Of a stretch of DNA of 64,000 bases, positions 33,366 through 41,484 are shown in pieces (the first letter of the stretch is position 1; every line of letters begins with the position of its first letter). The DNA is from Halobacterium sp. CBA1132. GTDB lineage: Archaea; Halobacteriota; Halobacteria; Halobacteriales; Halobacteriaceae. The DNA is taken from the NCBI RefSeq assembly GCF_001485535.1, contig NZ_BCMZ01000001.1, positions 1,302,001 to 1,366,000 of the forward strand, read 5' to 3'. A program made the position numbers and the translations under genes. The notes beneath the pieces are model-generated. The model saw only the letters and a list, made by a program, of their open reading frames with translations, made no database searches and was not told where the DNA came from.

Positions 33366-33457
33366 CTTGGTATCCGTTACCTACACACCCGCATAAATGT
33401 AGCCTTCCCCGCCGAACCCCCAAAGGCATGTAACCGCTGGCCGCGACTGAGGAGACG

Positions 33458-33979
33458 ATGCTTCGAGCTTACGACGGCACGACGCCGACGGTCGCCGAGT
33501 CGGCGTACGTCGACGAGCGCGCGACAGTCATCGGGAACGTGGAAATCGGGCCGGAGGCGAGCGTGTGGCCGGGCGCGGTGTTGCGCGGCGACCACGGCCG
33601 CATCGAGGTGGGCGAGCGCGCGAACGTGCAGGACAACGCGACGCTGCACGAGCACGCCGTCCTCGCGGCGGGCGCGACGGTCGGCCACAACGCGGTCGTC
33701 CACGACGCGACGGTCGGCGAGCGCAGCGTCGTCGGCATCGGCGCGGTGGTGCTCGATGACGCCGAAATCGGGGCGGGCAGCGTCGTTGGTGCGAACAGCA
33801 CGGTCACCGAGGACACCGAGATTCCGGGCGGCGTGCTCGCTGTGGGGACGCCCGCGGAAGTCCGACAGGAACTGGAGGGGGACTTCTGGGCGGGCGCGGG
33901 CGACCGCTACGCGGAACTGGCGAAGCAGTACGCCGGGACGACGCGTGTCGTCGAGGACGGCCCGGTGCTTCCGGAGTGA
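33458..33979 (+). CDS. gamma-class carbonic anhydrase-like left-handed beta-helix protein (173 aa)
   Basis: Hexapeptide repeats form a left-handed beta-helix. The three zinc/iron ligands of the gamma carbonic anhydrase family are present: His64 (VQDNATLH), His77 and His82 (VGHNAVVH). The family also includes PaaY, a thioesterase of aromatic CoA pathways, and caiE. Given that aromatic catabolism genes follow, a PaaY-like repair thioesterase is possible; carbonic anhydrase activity is the default. Divergent from livG, 92 nt apart. Confidence 0.85.
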   Translation: MLRAYDGTTPTVAESAYVDERATVIGNVEIGPEASVWPGAVLRGDHGRIEVGERANVQDNATLHEHAVLAAGATVGHNAVVHDATVGERSVVGIGAVVLDDAEIGAGSVVGANSTVTEDTEIPGGVLAVGTPAEVRQELEGDFWAGAGDRYAELAKQYAGTTRVVEDGPVLPE

Positions 33980-34072
33980 GCGCGGCGGCCGGATATTCAC
34001 TGAGGGCGGGGAGCCGGGTCGGCGATTGACGGAGGGAAAACCGTTTTAGTGGCATTCGGTGTACTGTGGGAC

Positions 34073-35449
34073 GTGAACTTACAGCGCCTGTTCCGACCCG
34101 AGCGTATCGCAGTCGTCGGTGCCTCCGCCACCGAGGGGAAACTCGGCTACGAGGCGATGGCGAACGCCGTCGAGTTCGACGGCACCGTCTACCCCGTGAA
34201 CCCGTCCGGCGAGGGCGAGGTGTTCGGCGAGCCGTTCGTCGAGTCCGTCACCACCATCGAGGAGACCGTCGACCTCGCGCTGCTAGCGGTCCCCGCCCAC
34301 ATCGTCCCGGACGTCGTCGAGGAGTGCGGCGAGGCCGGCGTCGGTGGCGCGGTCATCTACGCGGGTGGCTTCGCGGAAGCCGGCGACGACGGCGAGGAGC
34401 TACAGGAAGCGGTCATCGCGGCCGCCGAGGAGCACGACGTGGCCCTGCTCGGCCCGAACACGAGTGGATTCGTCGCACCTGCGAGTAATCTGCTCGCGTC
34501 GTTCGCGGGCGGCGTCGAGCGCCTCCGCCCGGGCGGCGTGACGATTCTCGCGCAGAGCGGCGGGGTCGCTCACCAGTTGGCGTTCAGCGCGCACCGCGAG
34601 GGCCGCGGCATCGCGACGATGGTCGGGCTCGGGAACCGCGCGAACGTCGGCTTCGAGGAGGCCATCCCGTACTTCGACTCGGACCCGAACACGGACGCCA
34701 TCGTCCTCCACGTCGAGGGGACGGACGACGGCCGCGCGCTCCTCGAAGCGTGCCGCGAGTCGGACACGCCCGTAATCGCGTACAAGGTCGGGCAGGCGGA
34801 CGTCGGTGACTTCGCGGAGTCCCACACGGGCGCGCTCACGGGCGACCACGCGCTCTACACCGCTGGGTTCGCGCAGTACGGCGTCCCCACTGTCGAATCG
34901 ACGACGGAGCTGTTCGACGGCGGGCAGGCGCTGGCGAGCTCCCCGGAACCGGACGGCGCGAACGTCGGCGTCGTCACCGCGCAGGCCGGGCCGGGCATCA
35001 TCATCGCGGACCGCCTGCAGCGGGCGGGCGCGACGCTCCCGGCGCTCGCCGAGGACACGCAGGACCGCGTGGGCGAGATTCTGCCGGGCATCACGTACGC
35101 CGAGAACCCCGTGGACACGGGCCGCCCGATGCCGGAGTTCGGCGACATCGTCGAGGCCGTCGCGGCCGACGACAACGTCGACGTGGTGCTGGTCTACGAG
35201 TTGTTCGAGGAGGCGCTGGGCTTCCCGCAGGAGACGCTGGACGGTCTCGCGGAGCGCGTGGACAAGCCCGTGCTGTTCGCCACCGAGGGGCCGGCCGAGT
35301 CGATGGCCGACGACCTCGCGGCGCTCCGAGACGCGGACGTGCCCGTGTTCACGTCGCCGGAGCGCGGCGCGGACGCGGCTGCAGTGCTCGCGCGGTACGC
35401 GACACTGGACGACGCTGCCGCCGAGGAGGAGGTGAGCGCCGATGTCTGA
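34073..35449 (+). CDS. acyl-CoA synthetase (ADP-forming), alpha subunit (458 aa)
   Basis: CoA-binding and succinyl-CoA-ligase-like domains that carry the phospho-histidine. The N-terminal AVVGAS motif is at about 14-19, with LLGPNTSGF, AQSGGVAHQ, and the catalytic His251 in ESHTGAL. The start GTG 34073 is chosen: it follows a TATA-like CCGTTTTAG by about 25-30 bp, giving a leaderless message. This enzyme makes acyl-CoA from acid, ATP and CoA, or the reverse. In many haloarchaea alpha and beta are fused; here they are separate, with the beta ATG overlapping the alpha stop by 8 nt. The acyl group is not known and may be aromatic. Confidence 0.9.
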   Translation: MNLQRLFRPERIAVVGASATEGKLGYEAMANAVEFDGTVYPVNPSGEGEVFGEPFVESVTTIEETVDLALLAVPAHIVPDVVEECGEAGVGGAVIYAGGFAEAGDDGEELQEAVIAAAEEHDVALLGPNTSGFVAPASNLLASFAGGVERLRPGGVTILAQSGGVAHQLAFSAHREGRGIATMVGLGNRANVGFEEAIPYFDSDPNTDAIVLHVEGTDDGRALLEACRESDTPVIAYKVGQADVGDFAESHTGALTGDHALYTAGFAQYGVPTVESTTELFDGGQALASSPEPDGANVGVVTAQAGPGIIIADRLQRAGATLPALAEDTQDRVGEILPGITYAENPVDTGRPMPEFGDIVEAVAADDNVDVVLVYELFEEALGFPQETLDGLAERVDKPVLFATEGPAESMADDLAALRDADVPVFTSPERGADAAAVLARYATLDDAAAEEEVSADV

Positions 35450-36143
35450 GGACCCCATCGCTGCCGCGCAGGCGGACGGCCGCACCACGCTCACGGAAGC
35501 GGAGGCGAAGTCGCTGCTCGCGGACGCCGGCATCGAGACGCCCGCGTTTTCGGTCGCCGGAGATTCGGATGCGGCCGTCGAGGCCGCCGCGGACATCGGC
35601 CTCCCGGTCGTCGTGAAAGTCTCCTCGCCGTCGGTGACGCACAAGAGCGAGTGGGCCGACGGCGCGGGTGTCGCGGTCGGCCTCGACTCCGCGGACGCGG
35701 TGCGCGAGGCCGCCGACGCAATCTTCGCAGCGGCAGACGACCGCGGCATCGACGCGGACGTACTCGTAGAGGAAGCGCGCGACGTGAACGCCGGCACCGA
35801 GGTCATCGTCGGCGGCCTGCGCGACCCGTCGTTCGGCCCGGTCGTGCTGACGGGCCTCGGCGGCATCTTCACGGAGGTCTACGAGGACACCAGCCACCGT
35901 ATCGCACCCATCGACGCGGCGGAGGCCCGGGAGGCCGTCGAGGAGCTGACCGCCATCGAACTGCTGGAGGGGTACCGCGGTCGCGACCCCGCGGACGTCG
36001 ACGCGCTTGCCGAGGTTGTAGCGGCGGTGGGCGACCTCGTAGCCGAGCACGAGGCGATTTCGGAAGTGGACGTGAACCCGGTACTGGCGACGGAGGATGG
36101 TGCGGTAGCGCTGGACGCGCTCGTCGTGCTGGGGGGTGAGTGA
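35442..36143 (+). CDS. acyl-CoA synthetase (ADP-forming), beta subunit, ATP-grasp (233 aa)
   Basis: ATP-grasp domain that phosphorylates the alpha subunit histidine. It has GIETPAFSVAGD, the nucleotide-binding VVKVSSPSVTHKSEWADGAG segment, GGLRDPSFGPVVLTGLGG and the metal-site EVDVNPV. Length equals that of stand-alone beta subunits (about 230). It overlaps the alpha gene at its start, and a thioesterase gene begins 1 nt after its stop codon. A three-gene operon with opposing activities (CoA ester formation and hydrolysis) is thus evident. Confidence 0.92.
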   Translation: MSEDPIAAAQADGRTTLTEAEAKSLLADAGIETPAFSVAGDSDAAVEAAADIGLPVVVKVSSPSVTHKSEWADGAGVAVGLDSADAVREAADAIFAAADDRGIDADVLVEEARDVNAGTEVIVGGLRDPSFGPVVLTGLGGIFTEVYEDTSHRIAPIDAAEAREAVEELTAIELLEGYRGRDPADVDALAEVVAAVGDLVAEHEAISEVDVNPVLATEDGAVALDALVVLGGE

Positions 36144-36144
36144 G

Positions 36145-36552
36145 ATGGCGGGCTACGAGCGCGAGTGGACCGTGCGGTTCTCGGACACGGACCCGTTCGG
36201 CATCGCGCACTACCCGCGCATCGTGGACGCGCTCCACGAGACCTCGGACATGTTCATGCAGGAACTCGGGTTCCCGTTCTGGGAGATTTCACAGGACCAC
36301 GGGTTCGGCCTGCCGCTCGTGGAGATGAACTTCGAGTTCGAGAACCCCGTGGAGGCCGGCGACGAGGTCACCATCGAACTCACGCCCGACGTCGGTGGGC
36401 GGAGCGTGCGCTTCGAGTACGAGGCGCGCTGTAACGGCGAAGTGGCGTTCTCGGGCCACGAGCAGCGGGTCTGCGCCCACCACGGCGGCGGCGGGTCGAT
36501 GGAGCTACCCGACGACCTGCGCGCGGCCTTCGAGGAGTACACCGAGGACTGA
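36145..36552 (+). CDS. hotdog-fold acyl-CoA thioesterase, 4-hydroxybenzoyl-CoA type (135 aa)
   Basis: A YbgC/FcbC-like hotdog thioesterase. The active-site segment is FSDTDPFGIAHYPRIVD, with Asp14 and Asp16; Asp16 matches the catalytic Asp of the 4-hydroxybenzoyl-CoA thioesterase family, and the His-Tyr pair follows. Length is normal. An in-frame GTG at 36136 is possible, but ATG 36145 is preferred. Located between the acyl-CoA synthetase and gentisate dioxygenase genes, it is the best candidate for releasing gentisate from gentisyl-CoA. That specific role is inferred. Confidence 0.85.
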   Translation: MAGYEREWTVRFSDTDPFGIAHYPRIVDALHETSDMFMQELGFPFWEISQDHGFGLPLVEMNFEFENPVEAGDEVTIELTPDVGGRSVRFEYEARCNGEVAFSGHEQRVCAHHGGGGSMELPDDLRAAFEEYTED

Positions 36553-36606
36553 GCAGGCGCTTCCGTCTACGGTACGCTTTTGCTGTTCGGCGCGCGAGGT
36601 ACTGGC

Positions 36607-36789
36607 ATGGCCGAGTTCACGAACCCGTACGCGGAGGCCGACCCGTTCGTGGAAGCGCACTTCGACTGTCTGGACTGCGGCGGGAAACTCTGGGAGTACG
36701 CGATTCAGGGAGCGATGGTCTGCGAGGACTGCCGCTCGCTGTTCCGCTCGAAGGACGTCTACGCCGACCAAGTCGCGGAGACGGCCTAA
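36607..36789 (+). CDS. small zinc-ribbon protein (60 aa)
   Basis: Two CxxC pairs (Cys21/24 and Cys39/42) form a zinc ribbon in a 60-residue acidic protein. No HTH or other domain is present. It lies 54 nt after the thioesterase gene on the same strand and ahead of the gentisate dioxygenase promoter. It may be a regulator or a chaperone for a metal enzyme; its role is unknown. Confidence 0.7.
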   Translation: MAEFTNPYAEADPFVEAHFDCLDCGGKLWEYAIQGAMVCEDCRSLFRSKDVYADQVAETA

Positions 36790-36798
36790 CACGTTCGT
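36785..36798. promoter_or_regulatory. palindromic operator upstream of gentisate dioxygenase
   Basis: CCTAACACGTTCGT matches the consensus ACGAACAYGTTCGT at 12 of 14 positions. It overlaps the end of the zinc-ribbon gene and lies 24-37 bp upstream of the TATA element (36823-36830), a place suitable for an activator. The same palindrome occurs twice ahead of the FAD monooxygenase. Confidence 0.6.
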
Positions 36799-36822
36799 AC
36801 CGCTGGACGCCGCGTCCAGTAC

Positions 36823-36830
36823 ACTTATGA
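36823..36830 (+). promoter_or_regulatory. TATA element of the gentisate dioxygenase gene
   Basis: ACTTATGA lies 24-31 bp ahead of the ATG at 36854, the spacing of a leaderless or nearly leaderless message. Confidence 0.5.
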
Positions 36831-36853
36831 GAATTCTGTGCTAATGTAACACC

Positions 36854-37933
36854 ATGGCAACGCAAGAGACGGAGGACCTCCTAGAGATGAGTGCAGACAC
36901 GAGGGAGCTCCTCGACGAGAACAACCTCGTCCCGCTGTGGGAAGTCGAGAACGACATGGGCGACCTCGTCGACGACATCGGGGCGAACATCTGGAAGTGG
37001 GACGACATCCAGGCCGCCATCGACGGCATCGAAGCGGACGTTCCCATCAACGACCTGCCGCCGGGGTTCCAGCGCCGGGTCGCGGTGCCGCTGAACGCGC
37101 CCCACGCCATCTCGAACACCATCTACGTCGGCGTCCAGACGGTCTCTCCCGGCGAGACCGCGCCCGCGCACCGCCACGCGTCCAGCGCGCTCCGATTCAC
37201 CATCGACGGCCACGAGGACATGAAGACGGTCGTGGCCGGCGAGGAGTTCCCGATGCTGGACAACGACCTCATCACGACGCCGCAGTGGGAGTGGCACGAC
37301 CACGTCAACGACGGCGACGAGACGGCGACGTGGCTGGACATCCTCGACCTGCCGCTGTTCTTGGACACGCTGAACAACAGCCACGTCTTCGAGAACCACG
37401 AACTCGAACGCCAGCCGGTCACGAAGTCCCAGGGGTACTGGGCGTCCCAGTACGGCCGCGGGCGACCCACGAACGACGACAGCGACGGCTCGATTCCCGG
37501 CCCCTTCGAGGGGAACGCGGAGGCGACGCCGCCGTACCGCTTCCAGTGGTCGGACATGCTGGAGTCCCTCCGACAGCGCGCCGAAAACGACGACCCGGAC
37601 CCGAACAACGGCTACAGCATGGCCTACGCGAACCCGGCGACGGCCGAGCCGCCGGTGACGCCGACGATGGACTTCCGCGCTCAGCTCCTCCAGGAGGCGA
37701 CGGACCCGCACTTCCACAACTCCACGGAGGTGTACTTCGTCATCGAGGGTGAGGGCGTCACGCACGTCGGCGACGAGGCCCTAGAGTGGGGCGAGAAGGA
37801 CATCTTCGTGATTCCGCCGGACGAGATTCACCACCACGAGCCGGACGGCGAGGAAGCGACCCTGCTGGGCATCAGCGACGAGCCGGTGCTGCGCGCGCTC
37901 AACTTCTACGCCGAAGCCGAACCGTCCTCGTAG
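36854..37933 (+). CDS. gentisate 1,2-dioxygenase (359 aa)
   Basis: Ring-cleaving bicupin enzyme: gentisate plus O2 gives maleylpyruvate. The N-terminal cupin has PAHRHASSALRF with His106 and His108 and the later WHDH with His148, the iron ligands of the family. The C-terminal cupin also keeps an HFHNSTEVYF-type motif and a late IHHH. Length matches known gentisate dioxygenases (about 350-370), including the one studied in Haloferax. Separate promoter with the shared palindrome upstream. The downstream hydrolase candidate is the FAH protein at 43693-44568. Confidence 0.93.
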   Translation: MATQETEDLLEMSADTRELLDENNLVPLWEVENDMGDLVDDIGANIWKWDDIQAAIDGIEADVPINDLPPGFQRRVAVPLNAPHAISNTIYVGVQTVSPGETAPAHRHASSALRFTIDGHEDMKTVVAGEEFPMLDNDLITTPQWEWHDHVNDGDETATWLDILDLPLFLDTLNNSHVFENHELERQPVTKSQGYWASQYGRGRPTNDDSDGSIPGPFEGNAEATPPYRFQWSDMLESLRQRAENDDPDPNNGYSMAYANPATAEPPVTPTMDFRAQLLQEATDPHFHNSTEVYFVIEGEGVTHVGDEALEWGEKDIFVIPPDEIHHHEPDGEEATLLGISDEPVLRALNFYAEAEPSS

Positions 37934-38032
37934 CCCGCGCCGACACTCCTCTCCGGTTTCTTTCACTCTTTCTCGATGGGAACGACATGTGTGTCCGTCG
38001 AGAAGTGACAGTATTTGAACGGTTACCGCATG

Positions 38033-38040
38033 TTTTATGA
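38033..38040 (+). promoter_or_regulatory. TATA element of the LivJ-type gene
   Basis: TTTTATGA lies 28-35 bp before the ATG at 38068, again the leaderless spacing. Upstream, TTCTCGA and TCGAGAA (37973-38008 region) form an inverted repeat with a long spacer. Confidence 0.45.
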
Positions 38041-38067
38041 TGTAAGTGATGCAGTTGTTGGTATAGC

Positions 38068-39327
38068 ATGGTGGACAGTGACAGGTCACAGAGCAGGCGT
38101 ACGTATCTCAAAACACTCGGCGCGGCCGGAACCGTCGGCATGTCCGGGCTCGCTGGCTGCACCCTCCTCGGCAGCGGCGGAGACGGCGACAGCAGCGAGA
38201 CAATCACGATAGCCGCGACGGTACCCGAGACCGGCCAGTTCTCCTCGCTCGGCGCGGCGGTCAAGCAGGGGTACGAGCTCGGCGTCGCACGGATGGACGA
38301 ACAGCTCGACGCGGACGTCGAGCTCATCATGCAGGACGACGAGAGCGACCCCGAAGTCGTCCGGCAGAACCTCACCCAAATCACGAGTAACAACGAAGTC
38401 GACATGATCTGGGGGAGCTTCTCCAGCCTCCTCGTGACGGCGGGCTCGGCGTACGCGGAGAGCCAAGGCATCCCGTTCATCGGCGCGTTCTTCGCCTACG
38501 AGGCGCCACACCGCAACTCGGGCTACGAGTGGACGTACTCGCCGTTCCCGAAGTCCCGCGACGTTGCGCGCTCGACGCGAGGACTCCTCGAACTCATTCC
38601 GGAGGCAGAGCGCCCGACTAACGTCGGTCTCTGGGAGCCCAACAGCGGGTGGGGCGAAGAACAGGCCGACTACTGGGAGGAGACGCTCACGGACGCCGGC
38701 TACGACGTCGTGCTCCGGGAGACGTTCTCGCTGGGCAACCAGGACTTCGCGACGCTCATCTCCCAGTCCGAGAGCGCGAACGTCGAGGCGCTGCTGTCGA
38801 CGCCGACGCCGCCCGGCGGCATCACCGCGGTCAACCAGATGCAGGCGAACAACTGGTCGCCGGACGTGCTGAAGTTCGTCCGCGCGGCGGACCCGACCGC
38901 GTGGTGGTCGGCGCTCGGCGACTCCGGCGCGTACGCCTGCATGTGTCCCGGCTGGGTGCCCGGCCTCACGGGCGGCGGCAACCAGGCCATGTGGTCGGCC
39001 TACGAGAGCGAGTACGGCCTCGACGACGGCGAACTCATCCGCACGCCGGTCGGCGGCGCGTACAACGTCGCTCAGACCTCGCTGCAGGCGATTCAGGGAG
39101 CGGAGTCCACCGACGCCGGCGCGCTCCAAGAGACGCTTCGCTCGCAAGACTTCGAGACCGTCATCGGGACGTTCGGCTTCGAGGACAACGGGCTGCCCGC
39201 GGAGGGCGACCTGACCGCGCCGACCGGCCAGTGGTGGGAGGGGAACCAGCACACGGTCTACCCCGACGTCGACGGCCGCGGCGCCATCGACTTCCAGTAC
39301 CCGATTCCGGCGTGGAGCGAGCGGTAA
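38068..39327 (+). CDS. Tat-exported lipoprotein, branched-chain type substrate-binding protein (419 aa)
   Basis: Twin arginines at 10-11 (SRRTYLKTLG) and lipobox Cys31, at the same positions as its paralogue at 20560-21807. The Peripla_BP_6 fold has matching segments (MQDDESDPEVVRQNL). It heads a run binding protein-LivH-LivM on the plus strand, so it is the cognate receptor of that importer. Ligands of this class include amino acids, amides and aromatic acids; the aromatic neighbourhood favours the last, by inference. Confidence 0.92.
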   Translation: MVDSDRSQSRRTYLKTLGAAGTVGMSGLAGCTLLGSGGDGDSSETITIAATVPETGQFSSLGAAVKQGYELGVARMDEQLDADVELIMQDDESDPEVVRQNLTQITSNNEVDMIWGSFSSLLVTAGSAYAESQGIPFIGAFFAYEAPHRNSGYEWTYSPFPKSRDVARSTRGLLELIPEAERPTNVGLWEPNSGWGEEQADYWEETLTDAGYDVVLRETFSLGNQDFATLISQSESANVEALLSTPTPPGGITAVNQMQANNWSPDVLKFVRAADPTAWWSALGDSGAYACMCPGWVPGLTGGGNQAMWSAYESEYGLDDGELIRTPVGGAYNVAQTSLQAIQGAESTDAGALQETLRSQDFETVIGTFGFEDNGLPAEGDLTAPTGQWWEGNQHTVYPDVDGRGAIDFQYPIPAWSER

Positions 39328-39366
39328 TCTCTTAGTACCCCACTCTCTCGGTACACATATTCACAC

Positions 39367-40248
39367 ATGGTAACGACCGACCTACTCGTTCAGTCGCTGC
39401 TCAACGGCCTCCTCCTCGGCGGAATCTACGCCGTCGCCGCGCTCGGGCTCTCGCTCGTGTTCGGCATCATGGACATCGTCAATCTCGCTCACGGCCACAT
39501 GCTGATGGTGGGCGCGTACGTCGCGATTATCCTGTTCACCTCGCTGGGCCTCACGCCCATCGTCGGGATGGTCGTCGCGTTCGCCGTCCTGTTCGTGCTC
39601 GGGATGGCGCTCCAGCGGTTCGTCCTCGAACGCGTCGTCGGAGAAGGCATGGAACAACCGATTATCGTCCTGTTCGGGCTCGCGCTGATGCTCCAGAGCA
39701 TCGGCCGCCTCGCATTCGGGGGGAACGCGCAGGCGACGGACATCGGCATCCCCGGTGACGCAATCGCCATCGGCGCGGCGACGCTGTCGTTCTCGCGCGT
39801 CGTGACGTTCGTCCTCTCGGTCGCGCTCATCCTCGGCACGTGGGCGTTCCTGAAGTACACGACCACCGGGCTGGCGATTCGCGCGACCGCGCAGAACAGC
39901 TCCGCCGCCCAGTACATGGGCATCGACACGGACAACATCTACGTGCTCACGCTCGGCATCGGTACCGGACTCGCCGGCGCGGCTGGCGCGCTCCTCTCGA
40001 TGCTGTTCCCGATTACGCCGTTCGTCGGCTGGTCGTACCTGCTGAAGGCGTTCGCCGTGGTCGTCCTCGGCGGCGTCGGCAGCGTCGCCGGCACGCTCGT
40101 CGGCGGCCTCATCCTCGGCGTCTCCGAGAACGTCGGCGTGCTCTACCTCGGTGGCGGCTTCCGGGACATCATCAGTTTCGGCATCTTCGTGCTGGTGTTG
40201 CTCGTGCGGCCACACGGCCTGTTCGGTAGCTCCGGAGGTGGTGAGTGA
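39367..40248 (+). CDS. livH: branched-chain type ABC permease, LivH (293 aa)
   Basis: Eight or so transmembrane helices. The LivH signatures are LLLGGIYAVAALGLSLVFGI near the N-terminus, NLAHGHMLMVGAY, the coupling loop GLAIRATAQN and the C-terminal GGVGSVAGTLVGG. It starts 39 nt after the binding-protein gene, and its stop overlaps the LivM start by 4 nt (ATGA-type). Confidence 0.95.
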   Translation: MVTTDLLVQSLLNGLLLGGIYAVAALGLSLVFGIMDIVNLAHGHMLMVGAYVAIILFTSLGLTPIVGMVVAFAVLFVLGMALQRFVLERVVGEGMEQPIIVLFGLALMLQSIGRLAFGGNAQATDIGIPGDAIAIGAATLSFSRVVTFVLSVALILGTWAFLKYTTTGLAIRATAQNSSAAQYMGIDTDNIYVLTLGIGTGLAGAAGALLSMLFPITPFVGWSYLLKAFAVVVLGGVGSVAGTLVGGLILGVSENVGVLYLGGGFRDIISFGIFVLVLLVRPHGLFGSSGGGE

Positions 40249-41330
40249 TGGCGTCGCTTACTGACCCCTTCGAGGGCCTCTTCGAGAGCCGGCGCCGCGT
40301 CGCCATCGCCGTCGTCGGCGTGCTGGCGCTCGCCGCGGTCCCGTACTCGACGACGGCGTACATCACGGAACTCGTCTTCACCGGGCTGGTCTTCGTGATG
40401 CTGGGCGTGTCCTGGAACCTCGTCGCGGGGTACGCCGGACAGATTAGCCTCGGCCACCACGCGTTCTTCGGACTCGGCGCGTTCGTCTCCGCGTGGCTGA
40501 CGACGCCGGGGCGCGCCGGCCTCCCCGAGGTAATCCAGTCGCCGGCGTGGCTCGCCATCGCTGTCGGCGCGCTCGCCGCCGGCCTGCTGGCGCTCGTGCT
40601 CGGACCGCTACTGTTCCGGCTGACCGGCCACTACTTCGCCATCGGGACGCTGGCAGTCGCCGCTATCGTCCAGCTCGTGTTACTCGACCAGCGTCGGTTC
40701 TCCGGCGGCTCGACGGGCTACTACGTTCGGAACAACGTCCAGCCGGAGACCGTCTTCGTGTTGATGCTGTTGGCGACAGTCGCAGTCATCCTCGTCACGT
40801 ACGGCATCGTGAACAGCCGCTCCGGACTCGGGATGCGCGCCATCCACGACGACGAGGACGCCGCCAGCAGCCTCGGCGTCAATCCGCTGCGGTACAAGCT
40901 CATGTCGTTCGCCGTCGCCTCCGGAATGGCGGGGCTTGCGGGCGGGCTCTTCGCGCAGTTCTCCGGCTACATCAACGCGGACTCGACGCTCGGTGTCACC
41001 TACATGGTGGACACGCTCGTCGTGGTCGTCCTCGGCGGCATGGGGACGATGGCCGGGCCGCTGGTCGGCGCCGGCCTGTTCCTGAGCTTGGACACGGTCC
41101 TGCGTCGGACCGCCGGCGAGTTCGCGACCACCATCGAGGGCGCGCTCATCATCATCTTCGTCATCTTCGTGCCGGGCGGCCTCTACAAGCTCCTGTCGGA
41201 CGTCACCGTCGCGGACGTTCGAGACGCCGTCGAGGATATCCGGCGCGAGGTCGAGGAGGACGGCATCCTCACCGTCATCTCGCGGCGGTTCGGTCGCGGC
41301 GACGACCACAGTTCGAACCACAGCAAGTAA
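40245..41330 (+). CDS. livM: branched-chain type ABC permease, LivM (361 aa)
   Basis: A LivM permease with about eight to ten helices. Signatures include GQISLGHHAFFGLGAFVSAWL, the coupling loop GLGMRAIHDDEDAASSLG and VVLGGMGTMAGPLVGA. A charged C-terminal tail (about residues 320-361) is cytoplasmic. Last gene of the plus-strand run; the LivF ATPase gene converges from the other side after 154 nt. Confidence 0.95.
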   Translation: MMASLTDPFEGLFESRRRVAIAVVGVLALAAVPYSTTAYITELVFTGLVFVMLGVSWNLVAGYAGQISLGHHAFFGLGAFVSAWLTTPGRAGLPEVIQSPAWLAIAVGALAAGLLALVLGPLLFRLTGHYFAIGTLAVAAIVQLVLLDQRRFSGGSTGYYVRNNVQPETVFVLMLLATVAVILVTYGIVNSRSGLGMRAIHDDEDAASSLGVNPLRYKLMSFAVASGMAGLAGGLFAQFSGYINADSTLGVTYMVDTLVVVVLGGMGTMAGPLVGAGLFLSLDTVLRRTAGEFATTIEGALIIIFVIFVPGGLYKLLSDVTVADVRDAVEDIRREVEEDGILTVISRRFGRGDDHSSNHSK

Positions 41331-41484
41331 CCGCCCCGGTCAGCGGTCCCATCCGCTCTGTTTTTCAGAAACGACTCGACGCCCGTTCTACGCCCCTGTC
41401 TCCGTTGACACTGATACGCTACCCGTCCGTCGTGGTCAACACTGTTCGTCGCGGAGTCCGTCGAAAATAGAGGCGCTACCGTCC

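Noticed and set aside
41331-41484. CAACACTGTTCGT near the livM/livF 3' ends as another copy of the aromatic operator
   Set aside because: Half-sites are spaced by three bases rather than two, and it lies between two stop codons.
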